Shown here piece after piece: positions 12,827 to 26,300 of a stretch of 64,000 nt of DNA. The position numbers were made by a program, and so were the translations under genes. Below the pieces are notes generated by a model. The model was not told where the DNA came from and ran no database searches. It was given only the letters and a program-made list of their open reading frames with translations. Position 1 is the stretch's first letter; the number at the start of each line of letters is the position of its first letter. This stretch comes from Drechslerella dactyloides (Eukaryota > Ascomycota > Orbiliomycetes > Orbiliales > Orbiliaceae), in the NCBI GenBank assembly GCA_020064725.1, contig JAGTWJ010000002.1, positions 3,968,001-4,032,000 on the forward strand, written 5' to 3'.

Positions 12827-13842
12827 ATGCAGAACGACCCGGACATCACCGCCCGGCTGCCGGATGACCTGAAATCTCCGCCGCCAGACGCGGACGAGGC
12901 GCTCCGAGATGAGATCCGCCAGCTGGAAAACCAACTGGCCGCCGCGAAGGCCAAGTTGCTGAAGACGTCCCCGTCGCCCGGTACGCTTCCAAAATCCAAC
13001 ATTCCCAACGCACATCCGTAACCTATCTCATAAACCCAATCCTGACGTTCGAGTGTACGATGTGATATATCGCGTGTATAGATATTTCGTCACCACCGCT
13101 ACCACCAGAGTCGCTGCATCTGTGGCTTCTCCTCGCCGACTCCGCCCTGCCAATCGGCTCCTTCGCCTTCTCCTCCGCCCTCGAATCCTTCATCTCGCAC
13201 CGCTCGTACACGAGCACGAACACCAGTACACCCGCACCGACCCCACGCCTCTCCCTCACCCGCTTCCTCCGCCTCTCCCTCCTCTCCGTGTCCACGACAA
13301 CGATTCCCTTCGTCGCCGCCGCCTTCCGCGACCCCCTAGCCGCAGACAGCCTCGACGACACGCTGGACGCCAGCACAACCTGCCAGGTCGCCCGCCGCGC
13401 CAGCATCTCGCAGGGCCGCGCCCTGTGCAGCGTGTGGGACAAGTCGTTCGCCGCCTCCCTTCTCCCGAAGGGTCACACCGCGGCAAACGATGGCAATACC
13501 GCCGTGTATAGCTACAGACCGGACCATTTCGCCGTCGCGTGGGGCGTCATCACCCGCCGCACGGGGATACTGCCGGATACGCCGCAGGCGCTGCACCAGG
13601 TTCTCTTCGTGTTCTTATTCAATCATGTCAAGGCGGTACTATCCGCTGCCGTCCGGCTCTCGCTGATAGGACCGTACGTCGCGCAGCAGATCCTCGCGGC
13701 GCCGGAGACGCGGGCGCTGGTGTCGGCGGCAGTGGACCGCGGTGGCAGTTTGGCGGTCGAGGAGGCGGGACAGAGTGTTCCCGCGCTAGACCTGTGGCAG
13801 GGGCGGCACGAGAAGCTGTACACCAGAATATTCAACTCTTGA
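12827..13842 (+). CDS. ureF: urease accessory protein UreF
   Basis: UreF works with UreD and UreG to load nickel into apo-urease, gating GTP-dependent metal transfer in the cytosol. Two exons, 12827-12980 and 13109-13842, give 295 aa. The first encodes a short N-terminal extension with a predicted coiled coil (DEIRQLENQLAAAKAKL). The second opens with the UreF signature LLLADSALPIGSFAFSSALE (about residues 58-77), then an all-helical body with SQGRALCSVWDKSF and HFAVAWGVITRRTGI. Length fits fungal UreF. The donor GTACGC and the acceptor ACCAG are both acceptable, and the phase is right. No other urease gene lies nearby. A working urease system elsewhere in the genome is inferred. Confidence 0.93.
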
Positions 13843-14601
13843 CCACATCGCACCATTGACTTTTTTATATATACCACTAGAACTTGGAGGCAGGCGGTAT
13901 TGGTATAGGTATTCCTAGCAACGGAAAGTAAGCTACCAGTGCCATAGCTACAAGCCTTGCTACAAGCCTTTCTACACCTCAGCATCGCCGCCCATATAGG
14001 TTAATATATGAAGCACACCGCCGATCCCCGATATAAGATAATGTATACCAAGATATCCTACCCTACCCACAGCCCCGATGCTAAACAAGCAAGCCATATT
14101 ACAACATACAACCATACCGCACAAGAAAAGAAGAAAAAAATAGGCCCATATACACGCATGCACGCACAATGTAAAATAATACACTACACATAATGAATAA
14201 ACCCACATCGCTCAACATGGCCAGTCAGACAGACAAAACAGACAAACAAACAGCTAGTAAAACTAGAATCAAAATCTCAAACAAAGATACATACGTAGTC
14301 ACGCACGTATGCCATGGACAAAGGATACAATACAGTACACTCAACGAAACCATGTATGCCCAAACTAGAACCCCCATGCAAGCAGAAGCAGAAGAAAAAG
14401 CAGACATATATTGCAGCCTACTCGTCTCGCTCGTCCAGTCCAACTGAGTCAGTCCTCAGAGAGAGACCTGCCAAATTGGACTATTCCTAGACCAGACCGG
14501 ACGAACCAGGCTGCAAGATAGATGAATCGATCGACCGATGGATAGATCGATGCTGTCGAATGTATGTACGTGCGCGCGCGCACGCGTACTGCATGCGTGC
14601 A
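13843..14601. other. convergent 3' region ureF / SIS1-like
   Basis: Both flanking genes end here, and the region must hold two 3' untranslated regions. It is A-rich, with ACA/AAAC-type simple sequence at about 14080-14290 and a CGCGCG run at about 14573-14584. No gene is seen. Confidence 0.5.
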
Positions 14602-16991
14602 CTATAATATCTCCTTCAACTTCTCCTTCTGCTCGCCTGTTAACGATGTTGGGAATTTGATCTGCTCGCCCGCCACCCGTTAGCACAGTTCTAATCGTGC
14701 TACATATATACGCGAACCGCTATACAACCGTAATGAAGAGAAATGATGTATACATACGTTCACTCTGACCACCAGGTTCCCCCGGTCTTTCGACTTGGCC
14801 TTCGGCATCCCGTGGTCCGGGAACGTCATCGACCAGCTCGGCGGTGTCGGCCCGGCGTGCGATACCGGTATCGAGTTGCCTTCAATGTTGACCACACGGC
14901 TCGACCAGCCTACCCCACATCCACCGTCAGCATCTCGTGCCTGAATACACGCCGTAGCCGTAGTGTAGTATAGTACAGTAGAAAAAACTTACCTGTCAAC
15001 GCCTCCTTCAGCGAGATGTCCAATGTTGTAATCAGATCGTCGCCGTCCCGCGTGAACCGCTCGTGCGGCTTCTCTTCCAGAATGATATGCAGATCTTGCA
15101 TCCCACCCTCGGAAATCTCGTCGCCGACGCCGGTGAACTTGAACTTGGAGCCGGCCTTCATGCCCGGCCGGACGGCGATGTCGAGGATCTTCTCCTCCTG
15201 GATCATCTTGCCGTCTGAGTCGAACGCCTTGCGCTTTATCAGCAGCTTTTTCTGCACGCCCTTGAAGATTCTGCGTCGCACAGTTAGCTTGTCGACCTTC
15301 AAAATGATTTGATGGTGTATGCGGGGTCGGCCGTACTCTTCCAGCGATATCGGCAGCTTTCGCTCGACCACCGCTGCATCTCCCTTCACCCTCCCGTTCG
15401 ACTTGCCGTGCTTCGAGTCCCGCTCGCGGTCGCGGTCGCGATGGCTGCTTTCCCGATAGCTATCCCGCTCGATGCTCCGCCCGTTGACCGTATCGCTCAC
15501 GTACCGCTCCCGATCCCGGTCCCGGTCTCTATCCCTATCGCGCTCCCGCTGCTCCCGTTCCACCGCCCGCTCGCGCTCGCTTTCCTTGTCCCGGTACCGC
15601 TCCCGCGCACTATCCCGCCGCGCATCGCGCTCCTCCCGGAACCGCGAGCGGATGTGCGGACTGCTGCCGTCGCCCAGGTGGTCTCGCGGCATCGGACTCC
15701 CCGGTGGCAGATTATGCATCCCGGGCATGCCGTACATCGGTGGGCCGCCGCCGTACTCGTCGCCGCCGCCGTTGCCGAAGGAGGCCATGAACGTGTTGAA
15801 CACCTTGAACTCGTCGAAATTCGTGTATCCGCGCGCGTACGTGTACGTCCGGCTGGGCGTGCCGCCGACGCCGTGGGGCGGCACGCCTTGGAAAGCGTAT
15901 CCGTCGGTGTTATGGCGGCGGAACTTGGGGGTGCCGCCGCCGCCGCCGGGCCCTGGCGGCACCTGGGAGGACGGGTGGTCTTTGGGCTTTTCGTCGGCGG
16001 GCTTGCTTTCGTCGTTGCTCGGGGAGGCGCCGCCGCCGCGCAGGATGAAATCCAGGCCGTATTGGTCGTACAGTTTGCGCTTCTCGGGCTCCGACAGGAT
16101 TTCGTACGCTTGACCGAGATCTAGAGGGCGTGGTGTGCGCCGCGCGAGGATGCGCATCGGCGGAGCGTTAGTAGCAAGGTATCATATGCATCGAGCCCTA
16201 CTCGGACACGGCTCGAACAAATCCACTCCCCATTCAAGCGCATCCAAACGCATCTATATCTGAGAGAAAAAGAGGGGGGAAGCACGCCGCACCTTTGAAC
16301 TTCTCAGCCGCATGCTCGTCGTCTTTATTCTTATCAGGATGGAACTTCAGAGCGCCCTTTCTGAACCGCCGCGGAACAGACACCGAAACCAGGTAACGTC
16401 AGCGCACTTGAAGTCTTTTCTTGTTCGCGTTCTTTTTTGTGTTTTTCATGTTCTTGCCCATCATCATCATTATGTATCGGGTGGGTGATGTAACGCTTTT
16501 CTGTACTGTGTGCAATGCATGCATGCTCATGATATTGCCCTTCTGCAAAGAATCATCGTTACGAAGTAAGCTGAATAGCCTTTTTGCCTCTATCTCGGGT
16601 GTATCTGTGTATTGTAGTGGTGCGCGTGTATGTATGAAAAGGTGCAAAAGGCGGGGTAACATGCGAACGAGCACACGTATCGGAGACCTGCGCGGGTGCC
16701 GGTGTTGATGCATGTATCGCAGTCGAATGAAACACTCCAGTATAACGAATGGATAGAAAGAAAAATGCTGTCCTTACCGGTACGCCTTTTTGATCTCGTC
16801 CGCCGTCGCAGTCGGGGCCACCCCTAGCGTCTCGTATAGCTTCGTTTCCCTATATATGTGTGCGTGCACCCGGTCAGCCACGCCGTCCGTCTGTACGTAT
16901 ACGTGCGTGTAGGCGTTCCGAAGCGATATATCTGGCTTGTGCAGGTATCGCCGGTCCGGCCCGTCTCCGCAGCCTCAACGTACCGAACCAT
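14602..16991 (-). CDS. SIS1: Sis1-type (class B) Hsp40 co-chaperone
   Basis: This J-protein stimulates Hsp70 ATPase and hands over misfolded substrates in cytosol and nucleus. Coding exons are 16991-16984, 16849-16778, 16360-16293, 16120-15337, 15270-14993, 14909-14758 and 14661-14602, giving 473 aa. The J domain begins MVRETKLYETLGVAP and carries HPD at 34-36. A Gly/Pro-rich linker follows. A strongly charged Arg/Asp/Glu block at about 207-290 is unusual for Sis1 (about 350 aa in yeast). The substrate-binding region then has LEEIFKGVQKKLLIKRKAFD, and the protein ends with the dimerisation tail FPTSLTGEQKEKLKEIL. The first exon holds only 8 coding bases; this start is chosen because it restores the conserved MV-ETKLY N-terminus. 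An intron at 15336-15271 is stop-free and 66 nt long; retaining it would add 22 residues and break the conserved motif. Confidence 0.9.
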
Positions 16992-17054
16992 CCTGCCTGC
17001 TGCCGGTCGTCGCACGGCTGAGAGTCCGCGCTTGGCTTTCGAGCAACCGGCTTA

Positions 17055-17092
17055 CGTCCGTCCGTCCGTCCGTTCGTTCGTCTGGCCGTTTC
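17055..17092. repeat. GTCC/GTTC tetranucleotide repeat
   Basis: Four-base units run from GTCC into GTTC. Similar but shorter tetranucleotide runs recur at about 17925-17940 and 18100-18121 in this intergenic region. Confidence 0.8.
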
Positions 17093-17943
17093 GCCTCTTC
17101 TCGCTTCGTTGTGTACGTTCGGTCGTTGATCGCGATCGCTCGGACGGGGTGTATGCGTGCTTGCGTGCGTATGTATCGGTATGTTTATCGGTAGCTATCG
17201 GCGGAGGGAGGGCGCGGGTGCAAGGTGGCGGGACGGTCCCGATCTGATATCGATCCAACGCTGGATGAACGAACCGTGGTCCCGAGTCGTCGAGGCGAGT
17301 TAGCCGCTGGAGGGTTGGTTATCGTGGACTTCAGCCCAGCCAGCCCGGCAGCCGTTCGTGTGCGTTTGACGGCGCTAAGCAAATGCCAGCTTCGAGCGGG
17401 ACGGCCGACCAAAAGCGAAAGCCGACGAGGAGGAGAGAGGATGGGGGAAAAAAGAAAGGAAGCACTGAAACCACCCGCTGTATCGATCGATCGCGAGACG
17501 TGCGTGCGGGAAGGGACGATGGCGCGGATGTGCGTGTGCGTGCGGAAGTATGCCCGTACGAGTATTCAAACAAAGAAGCCGACAGCGACGACGAAGCAGA
17601 AGAATAAGAAGAGAAGATGTAACTGGAGAAGATGTAAAGCAGGCAAGTTGATCTGAGGACGCGAAAGCCGAGTCGGGCAAAATGGTGCCTGCCAGTCGCA
17701 GTAGCTTCAGTTCGACCTCCTCGCAGTCCAGTCCGGTCTTCAGCTCCAGCCCGCCAGATGGATATCAGCAGCCTCAACGTATCCTATCCTTTCCGCCAGC
17801 CCTCTCATGCACCTGGAGGTAGAAAAAATTATCACTCGTCCGGACTGTCCGTCGGTATACGATAGGGTGGAACAGAGGGAGTTCCGTATGTATGTAGGTC
17901 TCGCCGCCAGAAATTTTCACAGACGAACGAACGAACGAAAGCC

Positions 17944-17963
17944 AAAAAAAAAAAAAAAAAAAA
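17944..17963. repeat. poly(A) run of 20
   Basis: Twenty consecutive A residues on the plus strand. No element with the features of a retroposon is visible directly upstream, so I treat it as a simple homopolymer that may be length-variable. Confidence 0.85.
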
Positions 17964-20744
17964 CTGCGGATATGCGTCGGTGTCAACCGATGATTCGATT
18001 CGAGCGTGCGTCCCGTCCAGCCAGTCAGAGTAAGCTGCCGGCAGCGTAGGAGCACGACTTGGGTAAGTCTGTCTGTCTGTGTGTCGGTGGCCGTCGAGCT
18101 AAGCCGAACGAACGAACGAAAGGACGTCACAGGGTCTTTGTATATTCGAGCTGAAGACGAAGGATAGCTGAGGATGTGTCTATGGACCGGCTGTGCGTAC
18201 GAAGGTATTTAATATTCCGGAAGGATACGATCGAGATGTCTATTGTGTAGGTTGTAAGCTGTAGGTACGTCGTCCGTCGAAAGAAAGGCCGAGAAGAATA
18301 TTATTCCAACGTCGAGTCGAGCTTCACCACCTATCCTCTCCAGCTAGCTGTCAGGAGGCAAAAAAGAGGCCTGTCGTGAATGGTCGTCCCGCCGTCGAGT
18401 CGGATTAGACGATATGATTCAGCTCTCGAACCAGCCCTTGAAATCGACCAACCAGTACGAATCCCGAGCGTCCAGACAAGCGAAGAAAGAAGCAGACCGA
18501 AGAAGAACACAGCGGAGGATCCAGCGAAACGAATCGATGACTAAGACGTATGCACCAGGTTCCGCAGACTGCGATATCCCATCCAGACAGGATCGAGCGG
18601 AGAAGTCGGCCAGTCGGTCAACGTCAGTCGAGTCTTATTCCATTCGATCGAGTCAAACCAGCAAGCGCAAACCGAGGCGGCCGCCTAGGATCCGAGAGGA
18701 ACCAACGTAGCTAACACGACAAGGAAGGAAGGCGGGGAATCCGAAGAATACAAGACGCAATGCAGTGTATACCTATAGCGAGGAGACGTGACAATATGAT
18801 ATACGATGAGCCCGCCTGTATCCGTAGAAGAGACTCGAACGCCAAAGAACCACTCGATCGAGAATGAGGCAAACCCGGTGATTCGAGCGCGACAGTCCAC
18901 AACCGCGCCAACGACGTCGTATACAGTCCAATCCCCGCCAGGACAATCGAAGCAAGTGCGATGCCGCCGGAAATATATCACATCCACAATCGATCGATCA
19001 GGCATCCCTTGTTTGAGTATATGTCTGCGTATGTGCATGCACGCACGGCAGGCAGCAGAGGCTGAAACGTCGAGCCGAAAGCAACCAAGTATCGCGCCGT
19101 ATCGCTCCGTATCGTCCGTCCCTGAAGCTTATCAAAAGGCAAGCTAGTACAGCTATGGTGATCCTCCCGCCGCCGCCGTTACGTTAGACTATAATTATAA
19201 AAGACGTCCCTTTGATGACAGAATCGACTCTTGAATCAAGGTAGTATCGATTTCAACATCTGTATCTACTATCTTGGATACGTACGTGACTAGTACCTGC
19301 TTAGCCACCTGTAAGACATGCAACCAAGGCAAGCAAGAAAAATCAAGATCTCAACAAGGAAACAGCCACTAGCGTCGATATAGTATACTAGTATGTACCC
19401 CCTCACAGCACCCGTTTGTCCCTCGACAGTCTACGTATCATGCACGTCCGCCCACTATGAAAGAAAAAAATTTTCTTCATTAGGACAGGCAGGCAGGATA
19501 AATGGGGGCCCGCCCATATGCATCTGCAAGCAGCATGCACCTCGTCGTCAGGTATCGCCATGCGCAAGTCATCATGGCGCAGGTACATCCATACATCCCA
19601 CCTTGGCTCTCTCACCTAAGCAAGGACCGAGACTAAAGCAAGGAACTTGTCTCCACCGCCCGCATTTACACTAGCAGTGCTACCGGTACATGGGTTCGCA
19701 TACAACATGCACCTATATCCCAAGTACCCCAACGACCGGTTTGCAGATTTGCTCGACGCCGCCAGGTTTCGTTTGCCAGGTAACTTGATCAGTGCTCCTG
19801 CAGATGCAACACATTAATTGAAGTTGGGACCAAGAAACCTAGCATCCCTAAATAAGTACTTTAAGTAATCTTATATACGAAAATCTATCTATAGACAGAC
19901 GGCCATTATTAAAAAGTATACGGAGATAAAAACTACAGCCTCCAATCGCGTAAGATCTAAATGTCTCAAGCTTACAAGCTTTACAAGGGAAACTGCGAGC
20001 TTAAAGTAACACTTTTATTGTCTCTCAAAAAACCAAAATTTGCTACAACCGTTATTTTCCCAAGAATAAAAAACAAAGGAAGAAGGAAAAAGAGGTCACC
20101 AAGAGAGAACAACAGTAGAGACACATCCGTTTGAAGGAAAAAGAGAAAACCTCGAAGCCGATGACTGCAGAAATGTAAAATTTGTACAATCGAAAACGTG
20201 GGGATTAGAAACCGTTAAGTTAACGTCGGCAAAGTGGTATCATCACAGCTTTACAGCAAGTAGAGCATTAGCGCACTGGCATAAACACCAAGACCGGAAA
20301 GCCAGTAAAAAAAATAAAGCAGGGACCAAAAAAAAGGACCAAAAAGACCAAAAAGAGAAGCATCCACAATAAAAGTGTCCGCTGCTGCTCGATAGAAGAG
20401 AATTCGGAGGCGTGATGTCATTATCACTATCGGAGTTAAAAAAATACAGCGTGAAAATGTCTTGACTTTCGAAAAGGTAGAAACGCCGTAAAACTCCCGC
20501 TAAACACTGAAGAAAGCCTCCGGGTGATATGCAACAGGATAAGTATAAGGAAATACATCATCATGCAAAGGGTGGGGGGATAATATGGGTAAAGGGGGTA
20601 GGATGAGATAACTATTTGCAGGCGGTGAAGGGCTTTGTCGGAGGGGAGCTGTGAATATTGGAGTGGTATATTAATCAAGAGAATAAAAAGAAAGTCATGT
20701 TACGTCGTATGTTTTTTTTTCCGTTTTGGTGACTTGTTGGGAAG

Positions 20745-23388
20745 CTACGCAATATTGATGTTGACCGCATGCTCCCCGAGGATCCCAGATTGCTTGTCGT
20801 GGATAATGATGCTATCATAAGAGTCGTCGCGGATCGAGATCCCGCTGTCGTCGGTTCCATCGTTGCCAAGCAGGCCGGTCTGGTACAACGTGCGGCGTTC
20901 GGGAGGAGCGGTGGCAGGTTGCTGGGGCCCCGAGGCAGGCCGTCGGAAGAACCCACCACGCTCGGCGTTCCAGCGTAGATATTCTTCAACAAAGGTTACA
21001 AGAACCCACCAGCCGCCAAAGCCCTCTCCTCCAGCCAGGGTGATATCGCGAATAGCAGCGCTGGCAACTGCGGACGTAGCAATGAGCAAGTTGCGAGCGG
21101 TGACATCCGGGAAGCGAGATGGAAGGCGATCGAGCCAGCGAACCCAGTGGTCAAAGATACCCATCTCATCGACAGGGTCATTAGGGGCGGGAAGAGCGCT
21201 GGGCTCCCTACCGCGGACCAAGTTGACAATCTCAGTGCGTAGCAGCTGGATTGCAAGCGGGCTCTTGCAGGGAAGCTCGCGACGAACGATCCTTTCCGGT
21301 TCAACCATCTTTGCCCAATCGGACTCCATAGTCTTGACATCTGCGTCGTTGTTGAGGATGCTGGCCGCAGCGTGGCAGGTCATGTTCGTACGAAGCGCTT
21401 GATCGACAAGTCGGAGGAATGCGGATGCTGGCCGGAGCCTGGCCTCGACAACCCACATGGGAAGAGGCTTCAGGACCTTGCGGATATGATCTTCAAGGGT
21501 TTGGGTCGTCTTTTTGAACTGCTCAAAGATCTTTTGGGGAATCGCCGTCCGAACAACATTATTGACGAGGGTGAGCAATTCCTACATGATACACGTTAGA
21601 CATTTTGTGAATGTAACATGACCTCATTCAACATACCTTGTAGATCTCCCAATCAGTATCTTCAACCCAGTTGGCCATGGACGGATTGGAAAGGAGCTTC
21701 ATAACCGGCACGGTGAAACTTCCTTGGAATTGGCTGTAGAGTGCGTAGAAAGTCTTCATCTGCATCGACTTGAAGGCCTCAAAGAGGGCGACGGCATGTG
21801 TCCGGTAGCTTGCCTCCAGAGTCTTCGCATTATCGATATCGGTACCGGCAGGCATATACAGTGTGATGTCAGGAATGCACAGTCCGAATGGACGCTCATC
21901 CTCGTTCGGGTTCGAGAAGAAAGCCAGTTTGTTGACAACATCATCCGCAGACTCCGTGGTGTCCGCGGTGTCTGTCGATTGCAGAACCTCTAGAGTATTG
22001 GCCTTGTCGACCTTTGGCTCGTCCTTGGAAGGTTGAGGGATCGCAGGATCGGAGTCGTGAAGCCTGCCACAAGAAACTCGCGTTAGACGTAAACTCCCAA
22101 CTATGTCACGTTTGTCCGTCGTCAACTTACAAAGCAGTCCACTCCCCGCTTTCAGTGTCGTGGCTAAGAACGCTATCTTGAGTGATGTTGTTGCTGGGAA
22201 GAATCGCGAGCTTCGGCTCGGTGGCAACGGCGTTCTTCAAGTCTTCGTCCATCTTCTCCTTGCCGGAGATGAGAGTGATTCCGCAGTAATGATACTTCGA
22301 ATGGCCCCTTATGCCCAAACGTCGTGTCTTGATGTCAGGGAACACAATACGGACCAGCTTTCCGAACGACGCAGGGTTGAGACACTTGATGCGGGCATCA
22401 CCGCACGCTGTGACGTAGTAAGTGTAGACACGGTTGCGGGGAATCGCAGCTGTCTCCTCAGCTGTCCTCCTGCAGTACTTGTGAAGCCTATGTTCTCAAG
22501 GTCAGCAAGACCGAGCTACCAGAAAACAAACCGGAGCTTCATATATCTTACCAGCCCATGCCAAAGCCTTGTCGCTCTCGCTCGGCTCTGGAAGTGGTGT
22601 CGCTGGCTCGCACCAGCTGAGCGAGCTCGGAGAGAGGCTTGTGACGGACCTCCTCTGACAGAGTCCGAAGGGCGTCTTCGTGGTCGTCAAGTTGCTTCTG
22701 GCGCTTGGACCCAGGCATAGCTTCGGACATCATCTCTCCGTATCCGTCATAGTCGAGTGTGGGCGACATTTGGAGCTCGGGCGATGCATGAGATACCGAT
22801 CGAGAACGTGCTCCGGCTGCCTGGAATGCTGCGATTGTCGATCCGCCTGCCTCGGGTCCGCCCTTGCCAAAATTCGCCATCTCGGTGGGATGCGGGAAAT
22901 GCATCGGGGTCGGCATAGGAATCATCTGTGGCGTCATGGATGGATGATGCATTGGGATCGGAGAGTGGCGGTATTGGTCGTACTCCGGGCTTTGCGACAT
23001 GTGAGGGGCGTGCATGAATGTGAGGGGGCCATGTTGTGGCGGCTGGATGTTCTGGTTACCGCTCTGCGAGCGGGAGCGTTTCTTGCTGTGGAGGGTCATG
23101 GGCTGTTGGATAGCCTGGGACAGGTTAGGCTTTCCAAGTCCTGGAGATGGCAGTCACGAAATATCAGCTAGTGCACCAACGGACCGACCAACCAACAAGG
23201 CGAAAAGCAGCAGGGTAGCCGCTGAGCGACAGAAGCCAGCTAGCCAGCATCGTCATCATCACCACCGTCATCACCATTGTTCAACATATCTACAACGAAT
23301 TGGAGATGGTGGTTGATGGTATGATGCAGCAGCTTCGAGCAGCTAAATAAGACAAGAGCGGGAGTATGTACTCACCAGCCGACATCAT
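20745..23388 (-). CDS. RFX1: RFX-family transcription factor
   Basis: RFX proteins are winged-helix DNA-binding regulators. Fungal members act in DNA-damage response, cell division, morphogenesis or secondary metabolism, and target genes cannot be told from this sequence. Five coding exons, 23388-23376, 23140-22552, 22487-22131, 22063-21637 and 21581-20745, give 740 aa. The N-terminus begins MMSAGLGKPNLSQAIQQPM; a His/Met/Pro-rich part follows. The RFX domain is at about 199-272, starting WLHKYCRRTAEE and including NPASFGKLVRIVFPDIKTRR and LGIRGHSKYHYCGI. A long helical C-terminal region follows, matching the conserved extended dimerisation region of RFX proteins. The 13-nt first coding exon is supported by a good GTGAGT donor and correct phase. 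Its neighbours are long gene-free stretches, which often flank regulators in fungi. Confidence 0.92.
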
Positions 23389-26300
23389 ATTTGTCGTGAG
23401 AGGTTGGTGAAAGGTTACGGTCTTGTTGGGCTTCATTGAAGCGGTGCCGGCTGCTCGAGATGGAAAACGTTAGCATCATTGCAGGCAGGCAGGCCGAGGG
23501 ACGAAGCTCGGAATGGGGTGGCAGGACGAGAAGAGAGTAGGCAGCGTACCGTTCGGACGCCTGTCGGTCTAGATGCGGAAGTGGTTTCCAGGGAAAGAAT
23601 CCAAGTGAAGCAGTTGCAGCTGCGAATGGATTGGGCTGGATTGGTTGACGGGGTGAAGGGCACAGAAAGAAGATGGCGGCGATGGCGACGAGATGAGATC
23701 GGACGAGGGGGTTGGTAAGGGTACAAGTAGTGGGAGCGAGGGAGGAAGAAGCAGGAGCAGGCCGACTAAAAAGTAAGATGAGATGCGATGCTGTCTGTTT
23801 GATTGTGGCCGCGTTCGAGGTCCGTTGGTGAGGCAATTGGCAATTATCCACGGCCGGATGTGCGGGCTGGGCGGGCAGGCTGGAGATCGGAAGCGGGAGC
23901 GGCGGGGAGATGGATGCCAATATAAGCAAGCGACGAATGCCCGATTGGTGCTGGTGCACGGGGAGATGATGGTAATTAAAATTCCTGCTTCGCGGCCGCA
24001 GACTGTCGACGGAATTTGATCCAATTCGCACACAGCGGCTGTCTGCCCGGTGCAGGCCGGTTTTTTGGTTCGTTCGATTCGGAGAGCGTTGGCGATGCCT
24101 CGTGTCTGGCGGGGGACGATGTGGTTTTTCTCGAACGAGCGATCCCGTAGCAACGAGCGATGTCGATAGCGGGCAAACGCCGTCAGCGACTGCTGGATTG
24201 GTCTCGAAGGGGAGAACTCGGAATCCGCCCCGGCTGCCGAACGCTGGGCCGAAATGCTGTTGCTGGCCGGGTCCCCGTGTCTGCTCGTGCGATGGAGATA
24301 TGTTCGTGGAATGGGGAGGACTGATTCCTGGCGAGCGATTCGGGCGGTGAGGAATGACGTTTCACGTTTCAGTGTTTATCTGCGCAACAACAACAGCAGG
24401 ATCGATCGAACCCGACGGCCGTACGTCCGTCACCGTTCTTTGCTTCGTTCGATCGATAGATGATGATGGCTCGCACCCCGGGAAAGGGATCTCGAGTGCT
24501 CAGGCCGGCAATCGTGACCGTGATCGCGGGCTGTCGTCGATGCTGAGAAGAGACTAGATGGGGCGTTCGCTGGCTGGCTGGCGGGCTGGGAGCGTGGCGG
24601 AGAGTTTGAAGCGATGAGGTGCTGCAAGCCGGCTGCAACTGGCTGCAAATGGCTGCAACTGGCTGCGGGCGTCTGTTGTTGTCAGGCGGGCAGCCAGAAA
24701 GACACCGCGGCTTGTTTATCTTTTTCCAAACACAACGCACAACGCACGCCAAGCCGCCGCCTTTCGCTGCGGTGTTGCTATGCGCCCGCTGACTCAGCGT
24801 CCTCCTTCCTCCGGTTAACCGCCACGGCGCGCCATCCTGCGCCACAGCCATCTCCACACGACGCCATCCCACGCGCTACTTGCGAGCAGCGCACCCGCGT
24901 CGCGTCTCGTCTCGTCCGATCTCTCGATCCCTCACCCTCGTCCCCACTCTATGTTCACGATGACGACGATGACGAAGACGACTTCATCCAGTGCGTATGT
25001 ACCCAGGTAGATGGTACTCCAATGCGAATCAACCTGATCAATTGAATACACTCAATTCGCTCTGCAATGCAGCCGAATTCTCCAACAATGCTCTGTCACC
25101 GCCGTCGCCCCGAATTTCAAATTACAAGCCCTCATCATCAATCACCCTCAAGCCACAAATAAAATGCTACACATACATCGCTTCTCAAGTCAATACCCAA
25201 TACCGCAATGCCGCCCCTTGCATAACAATCACGTTGGGCCCGAGTATACTACAATACCACCGCAATGCTTCCTTCCTTCCATCCTTCCCTCCCTTCCAGG
25301 CATGGAATGCTAATATCACCTGAATCTCGCACGCTTCCGCCATTGGCGCTTACCGGACACTTCTAGTCTCGTCCTTCCCTTCCCTTCCACGCATACCCCG
25401 AGCTCCACCGAAGAAGCTCCATTACATACACATGCTAGTTATCCCACAGACAATGGGTGTGTGATTTACTCCAAGCGCGGCAATACACCAAACTATCATA
25501 AATGTGCGTGTGCGCGATCTAACCCTTCTCGGGAAACATATTGCTCCGAACCAGCCGGCGAAAATATGCCCGGCAAATTGACATCAATGCAGCCAGGAGG
25601 CCCACAACGTAGCATCCGCCGTATCATTTTACACCCTTTCCCACATTAGCTACAATGTATGTCTGTCTGTCCTGACTCGTTCGAGCAGGTAGGCAAGCAG
25701 GTCAGGCAGGCAAGCTTTGGCACTAGTTAGCTCTGATATCACAAATATTCTTCCCCATCAAAGCTAGCCTTGTGCGTGTATGCGGTACCCTCATACATAC
25801 GTACATATCTGCGGGTCTACATGTATGTATACATGCATACACAAATGCATGTATGATATATTGATTGCACATACATGTACATTTTGCGAATTGAATATCT
25901 CATCCATCCGACAGTCTGGAAGATTGCACACGCACGCACGCACGTTATACGCTACGCAAGATTGCATTTTGCCAGAAATTCTAGCCAATACTCTACGAAA
26001 TTTCCAATCCCACCAGAATTCACCTCCACTTCACCCAACTTGCCCGATAATCACTAGCTAGCCCGTAGCATTGTCGCAAAGAGATCGATCGATCAATGCC
26101 ATTGCAATTGCAACAATTGGCATTGCATCGACGGGGTTGCAGCGTCGCCGGACAAACAAACAACAGATCCCATTTACACATTGCATGGGTCCTTCGTTAG
26201 CCGCCTGTCGATTACTTCCCCCAACATCATCTCCCTCGGGCATTTGACGTTCCATTGATGCATGATGGGTGCCTGCCTGCCTGCCTGCAGCGCCCCAGCT

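Larger units (their letters stand above)
16992..20744. other. 3.75-kb gene-free stretch upstream of SIS1-like
   Basis: No gene is recognised. The part near 17000-18700 has many CGTTCGTTCG, GTCCGTCC and GAACGAACGAA repeats. The part from about 19850 to 20700 is A-rich on the plus strand and probably includes the RFX 3' untranslated region. Open frames at 18414-18710 and 18806-19147 lack recognisable domains. The SIS1 promoter and leader must lie just above 16991. Confidence 0.5.

Noticed and set aside
15309..16124. 271-codon plus-strand open frame opposite the SIS1-like gene
   Set aside because: Antisense shadow of the Gly/Arg-rich linker region.
17944..17963. Poly(A) tail of a retroposon
   Set aside because: No retroposon body or target-site duplication seen around the A run.
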